64,000 nucleotides of DNA from Neptunicella marina (lineage in GTDB: Bacteria > Pseudomonadota > Gammaproteobacteria > Enterobacterales > Alteromonadaceae). The notes under the pieces were generated by a model, which searched no databases, had not been told where the DNA came from, and saw nothing but the letters and a program-made list of their open reading frames with translations. The stretch spans positions 62,001 through 126,000 of the forward strand of contig NZ_JACNEP010000002.1 in assembly GCF_014270035.1 (NCBI RefSeq). The letters run 5' to 3'. Every line of letters begins with the position of its first letter. Within the stretch, counting starts at the first letter, position 1. This document shows, one piece after another, positions 17,612-27,005 of this stretch. The position numbers were made by a program, and so were the translations under genes.

Positions 17612-18562
17612 CTACCCTTTCTCTTCCAGTTTTTGGCGCATACGCTGCTGCGCCACATCCACTAATAAATCAGGCTGGAATTTAGATATCAGACGATCAC
17701 ACCCGACTTTGTCCACCATAGCCTGATTAAAGCTACCACTCAGCGACGTATTAAGTGCAATAAACAACTTGTTCATGCGTGCATCACTGCGTACTTCAGC
17801 GGTTAAACTGTAGCCGTCCATTTCCGGCATTTCGGCATCGGTAAACATCATCAGGATTTCATCAGTTACCGTTTTACCAGCATCCGCCCAGCTTTTAAGT
17901 AATTTAAGCGCTTGCAGTCCGTCATTGCGTTCAATAATATCCAAACCAAACTGCTCCAGTGTGTCGCGAATTTGTGCACGAGCTGTGGCTGAATCGTCAA
18001 CAATTAACACCTTTTGCCCTTTTAGGTGCTCAATAATGTCCTTATCAAGGATCTCAGGTGACACTTCGATGTCGTACTCAACGATTTCTGCCAGAACTTT
18101 TTCAACATCAATAATTTCAACCAGCTGTTTACGCCCTTCTACTTCCACCTGAGTAATGGCGGTTAAATAGGCCGACTTACCAACAGAGCTGGGCGGTGGC
18201 TGGATTTCACTCCAGGACGTATTCACAATCGACAGTATCTGACCAATTAAAAAGCCCTGCACCGAACGGTTATATTCGGTAATAACCACATTGGCGTTTG
18301 CTTCTATTTCACGCGCGGGCATTTTAATCGCCCGACGTAAGTCAATAATCGGAATGGAAGAGCCCCGGTAATTGGTCACCCCTTTCAGATTAGGATGAGA
18401 GCCGGGCATATTATTGAGTTTAGGTAGCGTAATAACTTCTTTGACTTTAAACACATTGACCGCAAAAACCTGACTCGAATTGAGTTTAAACATCAACAAT
18501 TCGAGTCGATTCTCACCGACCAGATTGGTGCGTTGGTCTACCGACGCTAAAATTCCTGACAT
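17612..18562 (-). CDS. cheV: Chemotaxis coupling protein CheV (CheW-REC)
   Basis: This 316-residue protein has an N-terminal CheW-like domain (residues ~15-165: ELLMFKLNSSQVFAVNVFKVKEVI, GVTNYRGSSIPIIDLRRAI, YNRSVQGFLIGQIL). A C-terminal receiver domain follows (~190-312), with VLIVDDSATARAQ at its start and the phosphorylated Asp in MMFTDAEMPEMDGYSL. It couples chemoreceptors to CheA and may act as a phosphate sink. There is no other chemotaxis gene in the window. Convergent with the rhomboid gene, 7 bases apart. Confidence 0.94.
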   Translation of the reverse strand: MSGILASVDQRTNLVGENRLELLMFKLNSSQVFAVNVFKVKEVITLPKLNNMPGSHPNLKGVTNYRGSSIPIIDLRRAIKMPAREIEANANVVITEYNRSVQGFLIGQILSIVNTSWSEIQPPPSSVGKSAYLTAITQVEVEGRKQLVEIIDVEKVLAEIVEYDIEVSPEILDKDIIEHLKGQKVLIVDDSATARAQIRDTLEQFGLDIIERNDGLQALKLLKSWADAGKTVTDEILMMFTDAEMPEMDGYSLTAEVRSDARMNKLFIALNTSLSGSFNQAMVDKVGCDRLISKFQPDLLVDVAQQRMRQKLEEKG

Positions 18563-18732
18563 AGGGTTGTGTACTTATTTTAACCAAATGGATTAACTAT
18601 TATACCAAAGTGTTTTTTGCCATGCTCGCATTCACGGCTAAACTTGCTGTTAATTTAACTTTTCACTGACAAAAACACTTCAGCTCTATACAATTCAACA
18701 AAATTATATCGTCCAAAAAACTTATTAGTTTA

Positions 18733-19668
18733 ATGAATATTGCAAAAATCGATTTAAACCTGCTGGTGTATTTTGATGTATTAATCCGTGAGCAATCGGT
18801 CACCAAAGCCGCCAATCAACTTAGCATCACTCAACCTGCAATGAGTAATGGTTTAAAACGATTGCGTGATTTATTTAATGACCCCATTTTGGTACGCACC
18901 AGTGAGGGTATGACCCCTACCAAACGCGCGCTGCAGCTTCAACCGGTAATTCGCGATGCCTTATCCAGACTCGAATCAGCCATTCAGCCAGAAAGCGAAT
19001 TTGACCCGGCCAATAGCCAACGTACTTTTCGTATTATGGCCAGTGATTACGCTGAATCCACTTTATTGTTTGAAGTGATCCGCGAGTTAAATCAACAAGC
19101 CCCCAATATCGTGTTAGACGTGATCACGCCAAGTGATGTGACATTTTACGATGTGGAACACGGCAAAGTGGATATGGCCATCAATCGTTTTGAACAACTA
19201 CCGGTATCCTTCCACCAAAAAGTACTGTGGCAGGATGATTTTTGCTGTGTGCTCAATACCGCTAACCCAATCGTGCATGAATTCAATTTAGACACCTATT
19301 TAGCCGGACAACATATCTGGGTAAGTAAAACCGGTTTTGGTGTGGGGGTGGGTATCGACCCTAAAGAAGTACAAAAACTGGGGTGGGTAGACGAAGAACT
19401 GAATAAACTCGGACACAAACGCCACATCCGCACCTTTACCCGGCATTATCATGTGGCACTACAACTGGCTAAAGTACAAAACCTGATTGCAACGCTCCCC
19501 AGCCGTGCAGCACATTTGTATCACGATGATCCCAATGTCACTATATTGCCACCGCCTTTTGCTATTCCCCCCATTACCTTAAAAATGGCATGGAGTGCGC
19601 TACTGCAACATGATGCCGGCCATATCTGGCTGCGTCGTATGATTGCCGATATCGCAAGCAGGCTTTAA
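18733..19668 (+). CDS. LysR family transcriptional regulator
   Basis: This 311-residue regulator has an N-terminal winged helix-turn-helix (residues 1-65: LNLLVYFDVLIREQSVTKAANQLSITQPAMSNGLKRLRDLFNDPILVRT). A periplasmic-binding-like effector domain follows (FRIMASDYAESTLL to the end). It resembles NodD/LeuO-type LysR proteins that start MxxxDLNLL. The target is unknown. The neighbouring ABC exporter is on the opposite strand and convergent, so it is not an obvious target. The opposite-strand CheV gene lies upstream with 170 bases between. Confidence 0.93.
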   Translation: MNIAKIDLNLLVYFDVLIREQSVTKAANQLSITQPAMSNGLKRLRDLFNDPILVRTSEGMTPTKRALQLQPVIRDALSRLESAIQPESEFDPANSQRTFRIMASDYAESTLLFEVIRELNQQAPNIVLDVITPSDVTFYDVEHGKVDMAINRFEQLPVSFHQKVLWQDDFCCVLNTANPIVHEFNLDTYLAGQHIWVSKTGFGVGVGIDPKEVQKLGWVDEELNKLGHKRHIRTFTRHYHVALQLAKVQNLIATLPSRAAHLYHDDPNVTILPPPFAIPPITLKMAWSALLQHDAGHIWLRRMIADIASRL

Positions 19669-19681
19669 GCCTGCTCTTTAT
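19657..19681 (+). terminator. Possible terminator overlapping the LysR stop
   Basis: AGCAGGCTT pairs with AAGCCTGCT and includes the TAA stop codon. Only a short mixed T tract follows (CTTTATTT). The region could serve as a weak terminator for the LysR gene facing the convergent ABC gene. Confidence 0.4.
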
Positions 19682-19710
19682 TTAGGCTGCTAAATTAGCT
19701 GAGCCAATGT

Positions 19711-20613
19711 TTATTGGGTAAAAAGTACTGTCTCAAGGCTGGCACCACTGGTGAGTTGTTTAAACGGCCATTGTTGTTCAAAGCAAACAGCCATTAAGGT
19801 AACCGGTAAATCAGCGGCAATATCAGTATCAAAGCTAATCAATATTTCGGTGGCTGACAAACTACGCACCTCAGTGACGCCTGTTAACTGGGATATTTTC
19901 TGTTCAATCTGCGGGTCTTTTTTAGCTAATACTAAGGTCAACTGACGCACATTATTAGTTTGAGTCTGAATACGATGCTCACGTAATTGACCATGCTCCA
20001 ATAGCAAAACCTGATCGCACAAGCGCTCCAGTTCGTGCAGATCGTGGGAACTAAGCAAAAACGTGATATCAGTGGATAGTTGCTGAATCAGTTCACGGAT
20101 TTGTCTGGCATGCAAAGGATCGAGTCCCGCTGTTGCTTCATCGAGCAACACCAGTTTAGGCGCGCCAATTAAGGCCTGTGCGATAGCAACCCGTTTTCGC
20201 ATACCATGCGACAAAGCTGTAGGTTTTGCTTTGATACTGTCCTGCATAGAAACCAGCTCTAACACTCGTTCGGTTTCCGATTGTTGCTGTTTGGGGCTCA
20301 TGCCCTGCAGCCGGCAATAGAGCTTTAACTGCTCACCTACATTAAAGGCAGGATCGAGCTGAGCATCCTGCGGTAAAACCTGCATCTGATTTTTTACCGC
20401 CATCGAACCGGGTGGCTGACCCAGTATTTCAATACGTCCTTCACTGGGTAAGATGAATCCACTCATCAAACTAAATAAAGTGGTTTTACCCGCACCATTA
20501 GGTCCAACCAGGGCAACTGGCGCACCGGCTTCGATATTAAAACTAATGTCATTTAAAACCTGTTTACTGCCATAGCGATGAGACAAATGTTGGCAATGGA
20601 CTAATGTACTCAT
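19711..20613 (-). CDS. ABC transporter ATP-binding protein (ABC-2 type, NosF-like)
   Basis: This 300-residue ATPase has Walker A at about residue 40 (GPNGAGKTT), a Q-loop at MQVLPQDAQLD and a signature read as LSHGMRKRVAIAQAL. Walker B is LVLLDEATAGLDP and the switch histidine lies in LLSSHDLHEL. The signature differs from LSGGQ, as common in exporter-type (NosF/CcmA/DrrA) ATPases. Residues beyond 220 form a divergent C-terminal domain. It overlaps the permease gene by 4 bases, so the two are translated together. The substrate is unknown; no nos genes are near. Confidence 0.92.
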   Translation of the reverse strand: MSTLVHCQHLSHRYGSKQVLNDISFNIEAGAPVALVGPNGAGKTTLFSLMSGFILPSEGRIEILGQPPGSMAVKNQMQVLPQDAQLDPAFNVGEQLKLYCRLQGMSPKQQQSETERVLELVSMQDSIKAKPTALSHGMRKRVAIAQALIGAPKLVLLDEATAGLDPLHARQIRELIQQLSTDITFLLSSHDLHELERLCDQVLLLEHGQLREHRIQTQTNNVRQLTLVLAKKDPQIEQKISQLTGVTEVRSLSATEILISFDTDIAADLPVTLMAVCFEQQWPFKQLTSGASLETVLFTQ

Positions 20614-21422
20614 AGCGCATTCCTTTGGCTGATATAGCTGGCTACCGACAGAAATACAATAACTTGCAATGCGGGTTGCCAGTAACTTTGAAGTAACTTT
20701 GCGGGAATAGCATACAACTGCATAAGATCATTACCCGGTTGGATATAAGATACAAACTCCAGCCAGGGTTGCCACCATACTAAAAACGAAAACAGCACTG
20801 TCATTAACCCCATCGACAATACCGTCACAAGCAATACTGAGCGTGCCGAGCGTAACAAGGTATTTAACATGGTCATAAAGGCAATATACGGAATTAACGC
20901 CAGCATCAGATGCAACCATAAAAAACCAGCCTGGGGAACTGCGCTACTAAGTAGTGAAGTGTCGCGCAGTCCACCGTAGACAAGCGCAGCAATAAAGGTT
21001 ACCGCGCTTAACAACGCCATCAGCAACACTTTACCTAAAAAGCGGCCAGCCAGAATTTGCTGACGACTTACCCGGGACAATAAATAACGCAAGGTACCAC
21101 GCTCGCGGTCTGAAACCGTCTGATCGGCACTAAAGGTAATGCACAAAAAAGGAAACAAATAAATCGCCAACATCCAGAATACGGTTAGTTCCGGCATCGG
21201 CCAGTTATACAATTCACTAATGCCTAACTCGCCCATCACGCTATGCGCCATTCGTGAAAACTCCTGCGAATATAAGGTTTCGGCGCCATGCGAGATGATG
21301 TAATAAAACAAAAGTCCCCATACCAGCGAATACACGGCAAGCGTTAACCAACCCCGGGGTGAAAAAAACAAACGTTTTAACTCAAATAATGCGAGATAAA
21401 AAACAGGTCGCACAAAGGCCAT
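20610..21422 (-). CDS. ABC-2 type transporter permease
   Basis: This 270-residue permease has six hydrophobic segments and a conserved cytoplasmic N-terminus (ALFELKRLFFSPRGWLTLAVYSLVWGLLFYYI). The segment between the second and third helices, DQTVSDRERGTLRYLLSRVSRQQILAGRFLGKVLLM, is the signature of NosY-type ABC-2 permeases. It is the partner of the ATPase gene that overlaps it. Substrate unknown; the pair might export a lipid, a metabolite or a small protein. Confidence 0.9.
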   Translation of the reverse strand: MAFVRPVFYLALFELKRLFFSPRGWLTLAVYSLVWGLLFYYIISHGAETLYSQEFSRMAHSVMGELGISELYNWPMPELTVFWMLAIYLFPFLCITFSADQTVSDRERGTLRYLLSRVSRQQILAGRFLGKVLLMALLSAVTFIAALVYGGLRDTSLLSSAVPQAGFLWLHLMLALIPYIAFMTMLNTLLRSARSVLLVTVLSMGLMTVLFSFLVWWQPWLEFVSYIQPGNDLMQLYAIPAKLLQSYWQPALQVIVFLSVASYISQRNAL

Positions 21423-21496
21423 AAAAAATCCCTATTTCAATAACTTAAATGATATTAACAAGCTCTGGCTAGTGCTGCGAATGGCATTTGTAACAA

Positions 21497-22105
21497 TTAA
21501 TCTGTGGTGTTTTGACGTAGTGTTAAAAGATTAGATTCAGCCAGCAACTGGTCAATCAACTCCATTTGTCGCCCGGTTGCAATTGCGCGTCTTGGGTAAA
21601 GTGGGTTTTGGCGATCATTCAACCAATGTTGATTCCAGGTACAGGTGGTTTCAATAAATTGCCGGGCGAAGGTTTCACCGCCGGCTTCTAAGCAACCGAC
21701 TAAACAGGTATCAACATAAGACTGCATCACCGGGTGATCGCTATTTGCCTCGAGTATCAACAGTGATTCACAAATCATCACTGGCGCGTCGAGCTCAATC
21801 GGTTCACCCGATAGCAATGTAATCTGCTCTGTTGCTACCTGACTAAAGCGATAATCTTTTTCGCGTTGACGAAGATTATCATCAATATGTGGCACCTTGA
21901 TCAACACGCCATTCATCGCGGCGTTCACATTGGCAATTGCGCCGACATGAGATTGTTTTTCCTGAGGATTTTGCGTAATCCAGCTGCGCTGCCAACCAGT
22001 TAATGTAACTGGTTCAGCCTGCTCTGACAGTTGACTATACTGGGTACGGCTATGTGTGCTGAGTAAACTGCCGTACCCAAGTAAATAATGATAATACTGA
22101 CTCAC
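21497..22105 (-). CDS. Gamma-glutamylcyclotransferase-like (AIG2) protein
   Basis: This 202-residue protein begins with YHYLLGYGSLLSTHSRTQY, the YGSL signature of the GGCT fold, which binds the gamma-glutamyl group. VTLTGWQRSWITQNP and GAIANVNAAMNGVLIKV are further family features. The catalytic Glu expected near the middle (LRQREKDYRF, the Glu of the RE(K/R) motif) is present. The likely reaction is release of 5-oxoproline from a gamma-glutamyl substrate, but specificity cannot be read. It ends 75 bases upstream of the ABC permease gene start and follows the MAPEG gene by 4 bases, so those two probably form an operon. Confidence 0.8.
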   Translation of the reverse strand: MSQYYHYLLGYGSLLSTHSRTQYSQLSEQAEPVTLTGWQRSWITQNPQEKQSHVGAIANVNAAMNGVLIKVPHIDDNLRQREKDYRFSQVATEQITLLSGEPIELDAPVMICESLLILEANSDHPVMQSYVDTCLVGCLEAGGETFARQFIETTCTWNQHWLNDRQNPLYPRRAIATGRQMELIDQLLAESNLLTLRQNTTD

Positions 22106-22109
22106 GCGC

Positions 22110-22508
22110 TTAAATAACTGACGCGCTGGCAGTTAAGCCAAGATAAATGCACATAATCCCGCACACCAGTAACAAACCAAAGGTCAGTGCCGCTCCATAT
22201 TTGCGTCCGGCCGCCCAGTTGGGTGTATAGGCCAATGCATAACCATGTAAAACGCGTGCCAGCACTAACAAAGAACCAAGAATATGAATGGTTAACACCG
22301 GGAAACGCCCTAATTCCAGCATACCAATCATGATGAGTAATAAAGGAACATACTCAGCAAAATTAGCGTGAGCACGAATGCGGCGCTGCATGCTTTCATT
22401 ACCACCATCCCCTAAGCTAATGCCCGTAAAACGCTTTTGCACCACTCGCACACTCAGCAATAAATAAAATAATGCCAGAATACCGGCGTAAATTGGGGTA
22501 ATTAACAT
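22110..22508 (-). CDS. MAPEG family membrane protein
   Basis: This 132-residue protein with four helices has the MAPEG pattern: YAGILALFYLLLSVRVVQKR, MQRRIRAHANFAEYVPLLLIMIGMLEL (RxHxNxxE motif) and ARVLHGYALA. The eukaryotic family includes microsomal glutathione transferases and leukotriene synthases; bacterial members are mostly unassigned. The GGCT-like gene follows by 4 bases, so a shared glutathione-related role is a reasonable guess. Confidence 0.92.
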   Translation of the reverse strand: MLITPIYAGILALFYLLLSVRVVQKRFTGISLGDGGNESMQRRIRAHANFAEYVPLLLIMIGMLELGRFPVLTIHILGSLLVLARVLHGYALAYTPNWAAGRKYGAALTFGLLLVCGIMCIYLGLTASASVI

Positions 22509-22555
22509 GCTACGCTCCTTTTAAATTGTTTATACAATAACGACTCCATGCGTTT

Positions 22556-23932
22556 TTACGCTCGAATCAACGCCAGTAGCTCGTCGGTTTTTTGCTGCAT
22601 GAGTTTATTATCTCCGCGCGTTTCGACGTTCAGGCGAATAACGGGTTCGGTATTCGACATTCGCAGGTTAAAACGCCAGTGGTCAAATTCCAGCGACAAA
22701 CCATCGGTGCGGTCTTCCATCTTCGCCTCATCTTTAAATACCGCATACACCTTTTCAATGGTCGCTTTGGCATCAGTAACTTTGCTATTGATTTCACCGG
22801 GCGACGGAAAACTCGCCATACGTTGCTCAACCATTTCAGTCAGACTTAAACCTTTGGACGAAAGCAGATTAACCACAAGTAGCCAGGGGATCATACCGCT
22901 GTCGCAATAAAAGAAATCACGGAAATAATGGTGAGAACTCATTTCACCACCGTAGGCAGCATCCTGATCACGCATAATCTGTTTAATAAACGCATGACCG
23001 GTTTTTGACATCACAGCCTTACCACCGCCCTGCTCTACCATATCGATGGTATTCCAGGTTAAACGCGGATCATGAATGATGGTGGCGCCGGGTTGCTTTT
23101 CCAAAAACGCAGCAGCCAATAAGCCAACCAGATAATAACCGTCGATAAAGCGACCTTTGGCATCCCACAGGAAACAACGGTCAAAGTCACCATCCCAGGC
23201 AATCCCCATATCGGCACCCTGTTTTACCACTGCATCGCCAGTTACCGCTTGTTGTTCATGCAATAAAGGATTAGGAATACCATTGGGGAAGGTGCCATCC
23301 GGCTCATGATTAATTTTAATCATTTCAATTGGCACATTACGTTCATTAAACGCTTTTTCTAAACGATCAATGGTTGGCCCTGCCGCGCCATTACCGGCAT
23401 TAACCAATAATTTCATCGGTTTTACTTGCGCCAAATCCATATAACCAAGCAAATGTTCAATATAGGCGTCTGCCGTCTCTACCTGTTTTAAGCTGCCTTT
23501 TTGCGCGCCATCAACAAACTTCCCGCGCTCTGCCAGCAGTTTAATATCCAGCAGTCCATTGTCATTACTAATGGGTTTAGATTGCTCTCGTACCAGCTTC
23601 ATGCCGTTGTAATTAATTGGGTTATGTGAAGCGGTGACCATAATACCGCCATCGGTATTCAGATGACTGGTGGCAAAGTAGATCTCTTCGGTACCACATA
23701 AACCAATATCCAGTACATCCACACCGGCATCCATTAAACCTTCGGCCAGAGCTTGTTTTAATTCATTTGATGTCAAACGAATATCACCACCCACCACAAT
23801 AGTTTTTGCCTGCAAAAAGTCACCAGCTGCACGTCCAATACGATAGGCCACATCAGTATTCAGTTCTGTTCCCAGTTCACCACGAATATCGTAAGCGCCA
23901 AAACAAGTAAGAGAAATCGGTTCCATTGTCAT
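22556..23932 (-). CDS. Phosphomannomutase/phosphoglucomutase
   Basis: This is a 458-residue alpha-D-phosphohexomutase. Family motifs in order are: [16 protein letters not shown] at the N-terminus, the catalytic serine Ser102 in [13 protein letters not shown], the metal-binding DGDFDR near residue 245, GEMSSHHYF near 325 (sugar binding) and [14 protein letters not shown] near the C-terminus (phosphate binding). The closest well-studied type is CpsG/ManB or AlgC, converting mannose-6-phosphate or glucose-6-phosphate to the 1-phosphate for polysaccharide precursors. No polysaccharide cluster accompanies it. ATG at 23932 is taken, with a second ATG two codons later. Confidence 0.92.
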   Translation of the reverse strand: MTMEPISLTCFGAYDIRGELGTELNTDVAYRIGRAAGDFLQAKTIVVGGDIRLTSNELKQALAEGLMDAGVDVLDIGLCGTEEIYFATSHLNTDGGIMVTASHNPINYNGMKLVREQSKPISNDNGLLDIKLLAERGKFVDGAQKGSLKQVETADAYIEHLLGYMDLAQVKPMKLLVNAGNGAAGPTIDRLEKAFNERNVPIEMIKINHEPDGTFPNGIPNPLLHEQQAVTGDAVVKQGADMGIAWDGDFDRCFLWDAKGRFIDGYYLVGLLAAAFLEKQPGATIIHDPRLTWNTIDMVEQGGGKAVMSKTGHAFIKQIMRDQDAAYGGEMSSHHYFRDFFYCDSGMIPWLLVVNLLSSKGLSLTEMVEQRMASFPSPGEINSKVTDAKATIEKVYAVFKDEAKMEDRTDGLSLEFDHWRFNLRMSNTEPVIRLNVETRGDNKLMQQKTDELLALIRA

Positions 23933-24052
23933 TCCATGAATTCGCCAGAAAGGCTATTTAGGTTGAAATCAAAGTGTTTATTTTATGCCGCAAGCCTACC
24001 ACAGCATAGATATGAATAAGAGCAACAAGCGTATTTATAAAGCAAAATGGCA

Positions 24053-24079
24053 CAAAAAAGGCGGATTATCTATCCGCCT
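24053..24079 (-). terminator. Terminator after the KAS III gene
   Basis: On the minus strand AGGCGGAT pairs with ATCCGCCT and a TTTTTT run follows. It lies 26 bases beyond the KAS III stop. Confidence 0.8.
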
Positions 24080-24104
24080 CTTTAATAATTGAAAATGTGG
24101 GGTT

Positions 24105-25232
24105 TTACACTGATGCTTTGCGCAGTAACAAACTGCCGATTGAATAACCTGCGCCAAAAGAACACAGCACGCCAATATCACCAACTTGCAAATTATCCTG
24201 ATGTAAATGGAATGCAATTAATGAACCGGCTGACGCAGTATTAGCATAGGTATCCAGCACGATGGGGGCTTCTTCTGCACTGGCATCCCGACCCAGTAGT
24301 TTTTTGACGATTAGCAGATTCATATTGATATTAGCCTGATGCAACCACCAGCGAGTTACACCTGGAATCTCAATATTATGTTGTGCCAAATGCGAACTAA
24401 TATGTTCGGCCGCCATTGGACAAACTTCTTTAAACACTTTACGTCCATGCTGATAAAACAGCTTATCAGCCGCGGTGGGGTCAGAATCGTTAGCATGATT
24501 CACATAACCAATATTGGCGCGAATGTTATTTGAAAAGACAGTTTCGGCTTTAGTACTAATAATCTCAAACCAGCTATCGCTATGACAGTCGTCTTTACCT
24601 TCCACCACTGCCGCGGTTGCAACATCACCAAAAATAAAGTGGCTGTCGCGGTCGGTGTAATTCACCAGAGGCGATGTCAGTTCAGGATTGATCACCAACA
24701 CAGCTTTGGCGGTGCCTGCTTTGACCATTTCATAGGCGCGGTGCAAACCAAAGGTTGCTGCGGAACAGGCCACCAACATATCAAAACCAAAACCTTTGAT
24801 ACCTAATTCCTGTTGTACTTCAATCGATATCGCAGGAAAAGAACGCTGGGTAATGGCGCAGGAGACAATCACTGCGTCAATATCTTCGGCTGATTTATTG
24901 GCCGCTTTAAGTGCCAGTTTGGCCGCATTAACCGCCATTTGCGCCTGATCGGAAATCATGTCTTCGCTACGCTCAGGAATACGGGGACGCATACGTGAAG
25001 GCTCTAAGATGCCATCTTTAATATACACATGGCGCTGCCTGATGCCTGAGGCTTTTTCGATAAATTCGGCACTGGAATGAGGTTTTGCCGCAATGTCGCC
25101 CTGCTCTATTGCCTGTTGATTAGCAGCATTAAATTGATCTGCCCAGGCATTATAACTTTCAACCAGCTCCTGATTGGTAATAATATGCTCCGGCGTCCAT
25201 AAGCCAGAACCACTGATAACAACGTCGCTCAT
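24105..25232 (-). CDS. Beta-ketoacyl-ACP synthase III family protein
   Basis: This 375-residue protein has a KAS III fold. The catalytic Cys156 lies in VACSAATFGLH, His in WWLHQANINMN and Asn in DTYANTASAGS. It is longer than E. coli FabH (about 317) owing to an insert near residues 35-80 (ANQQAIEQGDIAAKPHS, IKDGILEPSRMRP). It thus resembles the longer KAS III homologues known from Pseudomonas that feed medium-chain acyl-CoA into fatty acid synthesis. Whether it condenses acetyl-CoA or longer acyl-CoA cannot be decided. No fab genes adjoin it, so it is a stand-alone unit. Confidence 0.9.
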   Translation of the reverse strand: MSDVVISGSGLWTPEHIITNQELVESYNAWADQFNAANQQAIEQGDIAAKPHSSAEFIEKASGIRQRHVYIKDGILEPSRMRPRIPERSEDMISDQAQMAVNAAKLALKAANKSAEDIDAVIVSCAITQRSFPAISIEVQQELGIKGFGFDMLVACSAATFGLHRAYEMVKAGTAKAVLVINPELTSPLVNYTDRDSHFIFGDVATAAVVEGKDDCHSDSWFEIISTKAETVFSNNIRANIGYVNHANDSDPTAADKLFYQHGRKVFKEVCPMAAEHISSHLAQHNIEIPGVTRWWLHQANINMNLLIVKKLLGRDASAEEAPIVLDTYANTASAGSLIAFHLHQDNLQVGDIGVLCSFGAGYSIGSLLLRKASV

Positions 25233-25451
25233 TGCACAATCCTGTTATTATTTTTTAACCAGTTTAACCTGAAGTTAACACATCTGACCAGTATTAGTCA
25301 CGGGGCGCGCATAGTACCGATTTATACATGACGTGATCAAGTCGGATTAACAAACTTCGGCAACGTTTAAAGCGGTTCATTGTTAGGATAAAGTAGCCCG
25401 CATCCTGTGTACACGATTGAAATTCAGCAGTCAGTTAAAAGGATTTTAGAT

Positions 25452-25697
25452 TTGCGTCGTTTTGTTATTTTATTCACGCTATGCCTGAGCTTGTATATCA
25501 GGTTCAGCGCTAATCAAAACAGTACTGCGGTGGCGCAAAAATCACACTTGGAGCCCCAGACCAGTCAACCAGTATCAAGCCATACTTTGTCTGATAACGG
25601 CATAGTTAAACCGCAGCTAACAGCTAACGAAATCGAACAAGCGGAACAGCTGTTTTACGACATCAAGCAGCGCTACCAACAACATCAGTCGCAGTAG
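25452..25697 (+). CDS. Small membrane-anchored or secreted protein, unrecognised
   Basis: I choose the TTG at 25452 because AAAAGGA stands 8 bases before it; an in-frame GTG at 25407 would add 15 residues with no ribosome-binding site. The product has about 82 residues: a hydrophobic segment (FVILFTLCLSLYI) at the N-terminus, then a polar Gln/Ser-rich stretch, and a helical tail (TANEIEQAEQLFYDIKQRYQQH). No family recognised. Its last 35 bases overlap the end of the opposite-strand membrane protein gene. Confidence 0.5.
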   Translation: MRRFVILFTLCLSLYIRFSANQNSTAVAQKSHLEPQTSQPVSSHTLSDNGIVKPQLTANEIEQAEQLFYDIKQRYQQHQSQ

Positions 25698-26547
25698 ATT
25701 GTTGCGGTTGGTGATATCGGTTTAAACTCAGTATCGCCATCACCGCCAGTACATACCCTAATACTGGCCCGGCGCCATAACCCAGCAAGGGCGCAGGTGT
25801 AATGCCAAACACCGAAGCAATGAATATCACTACATAATAAGCCGCCAGCGGATATAACCATGTGCGTGATTTGGCACAGGCCACAAAACATACGACCAAT
25901 GCCGCGGCAATTGCGATAATTACACTCCCGGTAATAATGTGATGTGCAATAGCGGTTTTAAACACTTCCTCAACATAACTAACCGGTTTAAGTGGATCAT
26001 TTTTAAGTGCAGCCCAGAGTGTACTGACCAAGGTTAAAAGAAGTAAAAAGCGAATGTGACGTTTTGAGCAAGTTAAACGGGTTAACACAATTAATGCTGC
26101 CAGCCAGGCGAGTAACTGCGCAAGATCCGGCTGCACAGCTAAAACAATAGCAGTAACGCCGGCAAGAACAACAGCCAAAATATCAGATTTGGTCTGAGTT
26201 AAAACAAAACCTGTTATCACGATTAATGGTGGCATCACTACTGCCGCCATATACAGATTAAACCCACCCAAACTGAGCCAGCGTGCGGGATAGACATGAC
26301 TAAAAACCGTACTCAGTAATCCCGCCAACAGTAAAATCAAACAGGGGATGAGCCAGTCAGGGGAGGCTTTGTGAGGATTAATAGCTGAATATTTACCACG
26401 CCAACTATGCACGGCAATTAACAAAATGATCGCAGCACCATAAACCGCGGCTTGCACCAACAACAGGTTGTCACCCACCCCACTTATTGCCAGCACAAAA
26501 AAACTACCTAATGCGCTGACCAGCAAAATAATCATAAAAGGTAACAA
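25663..26547 (-). CDS. Polytopic inner-membrane protein, unrecognised
   Basis: This 294-residue protein has about nine or ten hydrophobic helices and hardly any soluble part. Local sequences such as VLAVQPDLAQLLAWLAALIVL and LLGYGAGPVLGYVLAV recall the QPD and GYGxSP motifs of FtsW/RodA-like membrane proteins, but the overall length and pattern are too short to call. No neighbour gives a function. The small gene beyond its 3' end overlaps it convergently. Confidence 0.6.
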   Translation of the reverse strand: MLPFMIILLVSALGSFFVLAISGVGDNLLLVQAAVYGAAIILLIAVHSWRGKYSAINPHKASPDWLIPCLILLLAGLLSTVFSHVYPARWLSLGGFNLYMAAVVMPPLIVITGFVLTQTKSDILAVVLAGVTAIVLAVQPDLAQLLAWLAALIVLTRLTCSKRHIRFLLLLTLVSTLWAALKNDPLKPVSYVEEVFKTAIAHHIITGSVIIAIAAALVVCFVACAKSRTWLYPLAAYYVVIFIASVFGITPAPLLGYGAGPVLGYVLAVMAILSLNRYHQPQQSTATDVVGSAA

Positions 26548-26597
26548 ACGCCTGTCTCCTGCAACCCTAAAGCCAGCACTTTATTCACTGGAACAGG

Positions 26598-26996
26598 TTA
26601 TTCGCAGCGATGTGATTGCCATAAGGCTTGCAGCCTTTTGGTTGGCAATTGGTTATTATTGAACTGTTTAATTTGCTTAAGCACTTTACATACCTGTGCC
26701 CGCGCCTTTTCCACCTGAATTCCCTGCTGCACATCGTCTAACGTCTTGTTTTGCAAAACCGCAATTAATTGTTGGTTATGTTGCTCAATTTGCGCCAGCA
26801 AGGTTTGTAGCAAAACATCATCAATGACGCTTTCAACCTGCTTTGTACCAATTTTCAACGGTTGTTCCGCTCTTTTTTTCGCTTTTCTTAACGTACTTTT
26901 ACTGACGTTTTTATGTTCGGCACGCGCTGTATAAAATGCCTGAATTAAACTACCAAGCGCGCTTAATCCAGAGACAACCAATCCAGCGATATCCAC
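26598..26996 (-). CDS. Hypothetical helical protein with N-terminal hydrophobic segment
   Basis: This 132-residue protein begins with MDIAGLVVSGLSALGSLIQAFYTA, a Gly/Ala-rich hydrophobic start that could be a membrane anchor. A basic linker (STLRKAKKRAEQP) and helical segments (LLQTLLAQIEQHNQQLIAVLQ, EKARAQVCKVLKQIKQFNN) follow. No family recognised. It lies 9 bases upstream of the LysE stop, so it appears to be downstream in the same transcription unit. Confidence 0.55.
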   Translation of the reverse strand: MDIAGLVVSGLSALGSLIQAFYTARAEHKNVSKSTLRKAKKRAEQPLKIGTKQVESVIDDVLLQTLLAQIEQHNQQLIAVLQNKTLDDVQQGIQVEKARAQVCKVLKQIKQFNNNQLPTKRLQALWQSHRCE

Positions 26997-27005
26997 AACC
27001 AGTCT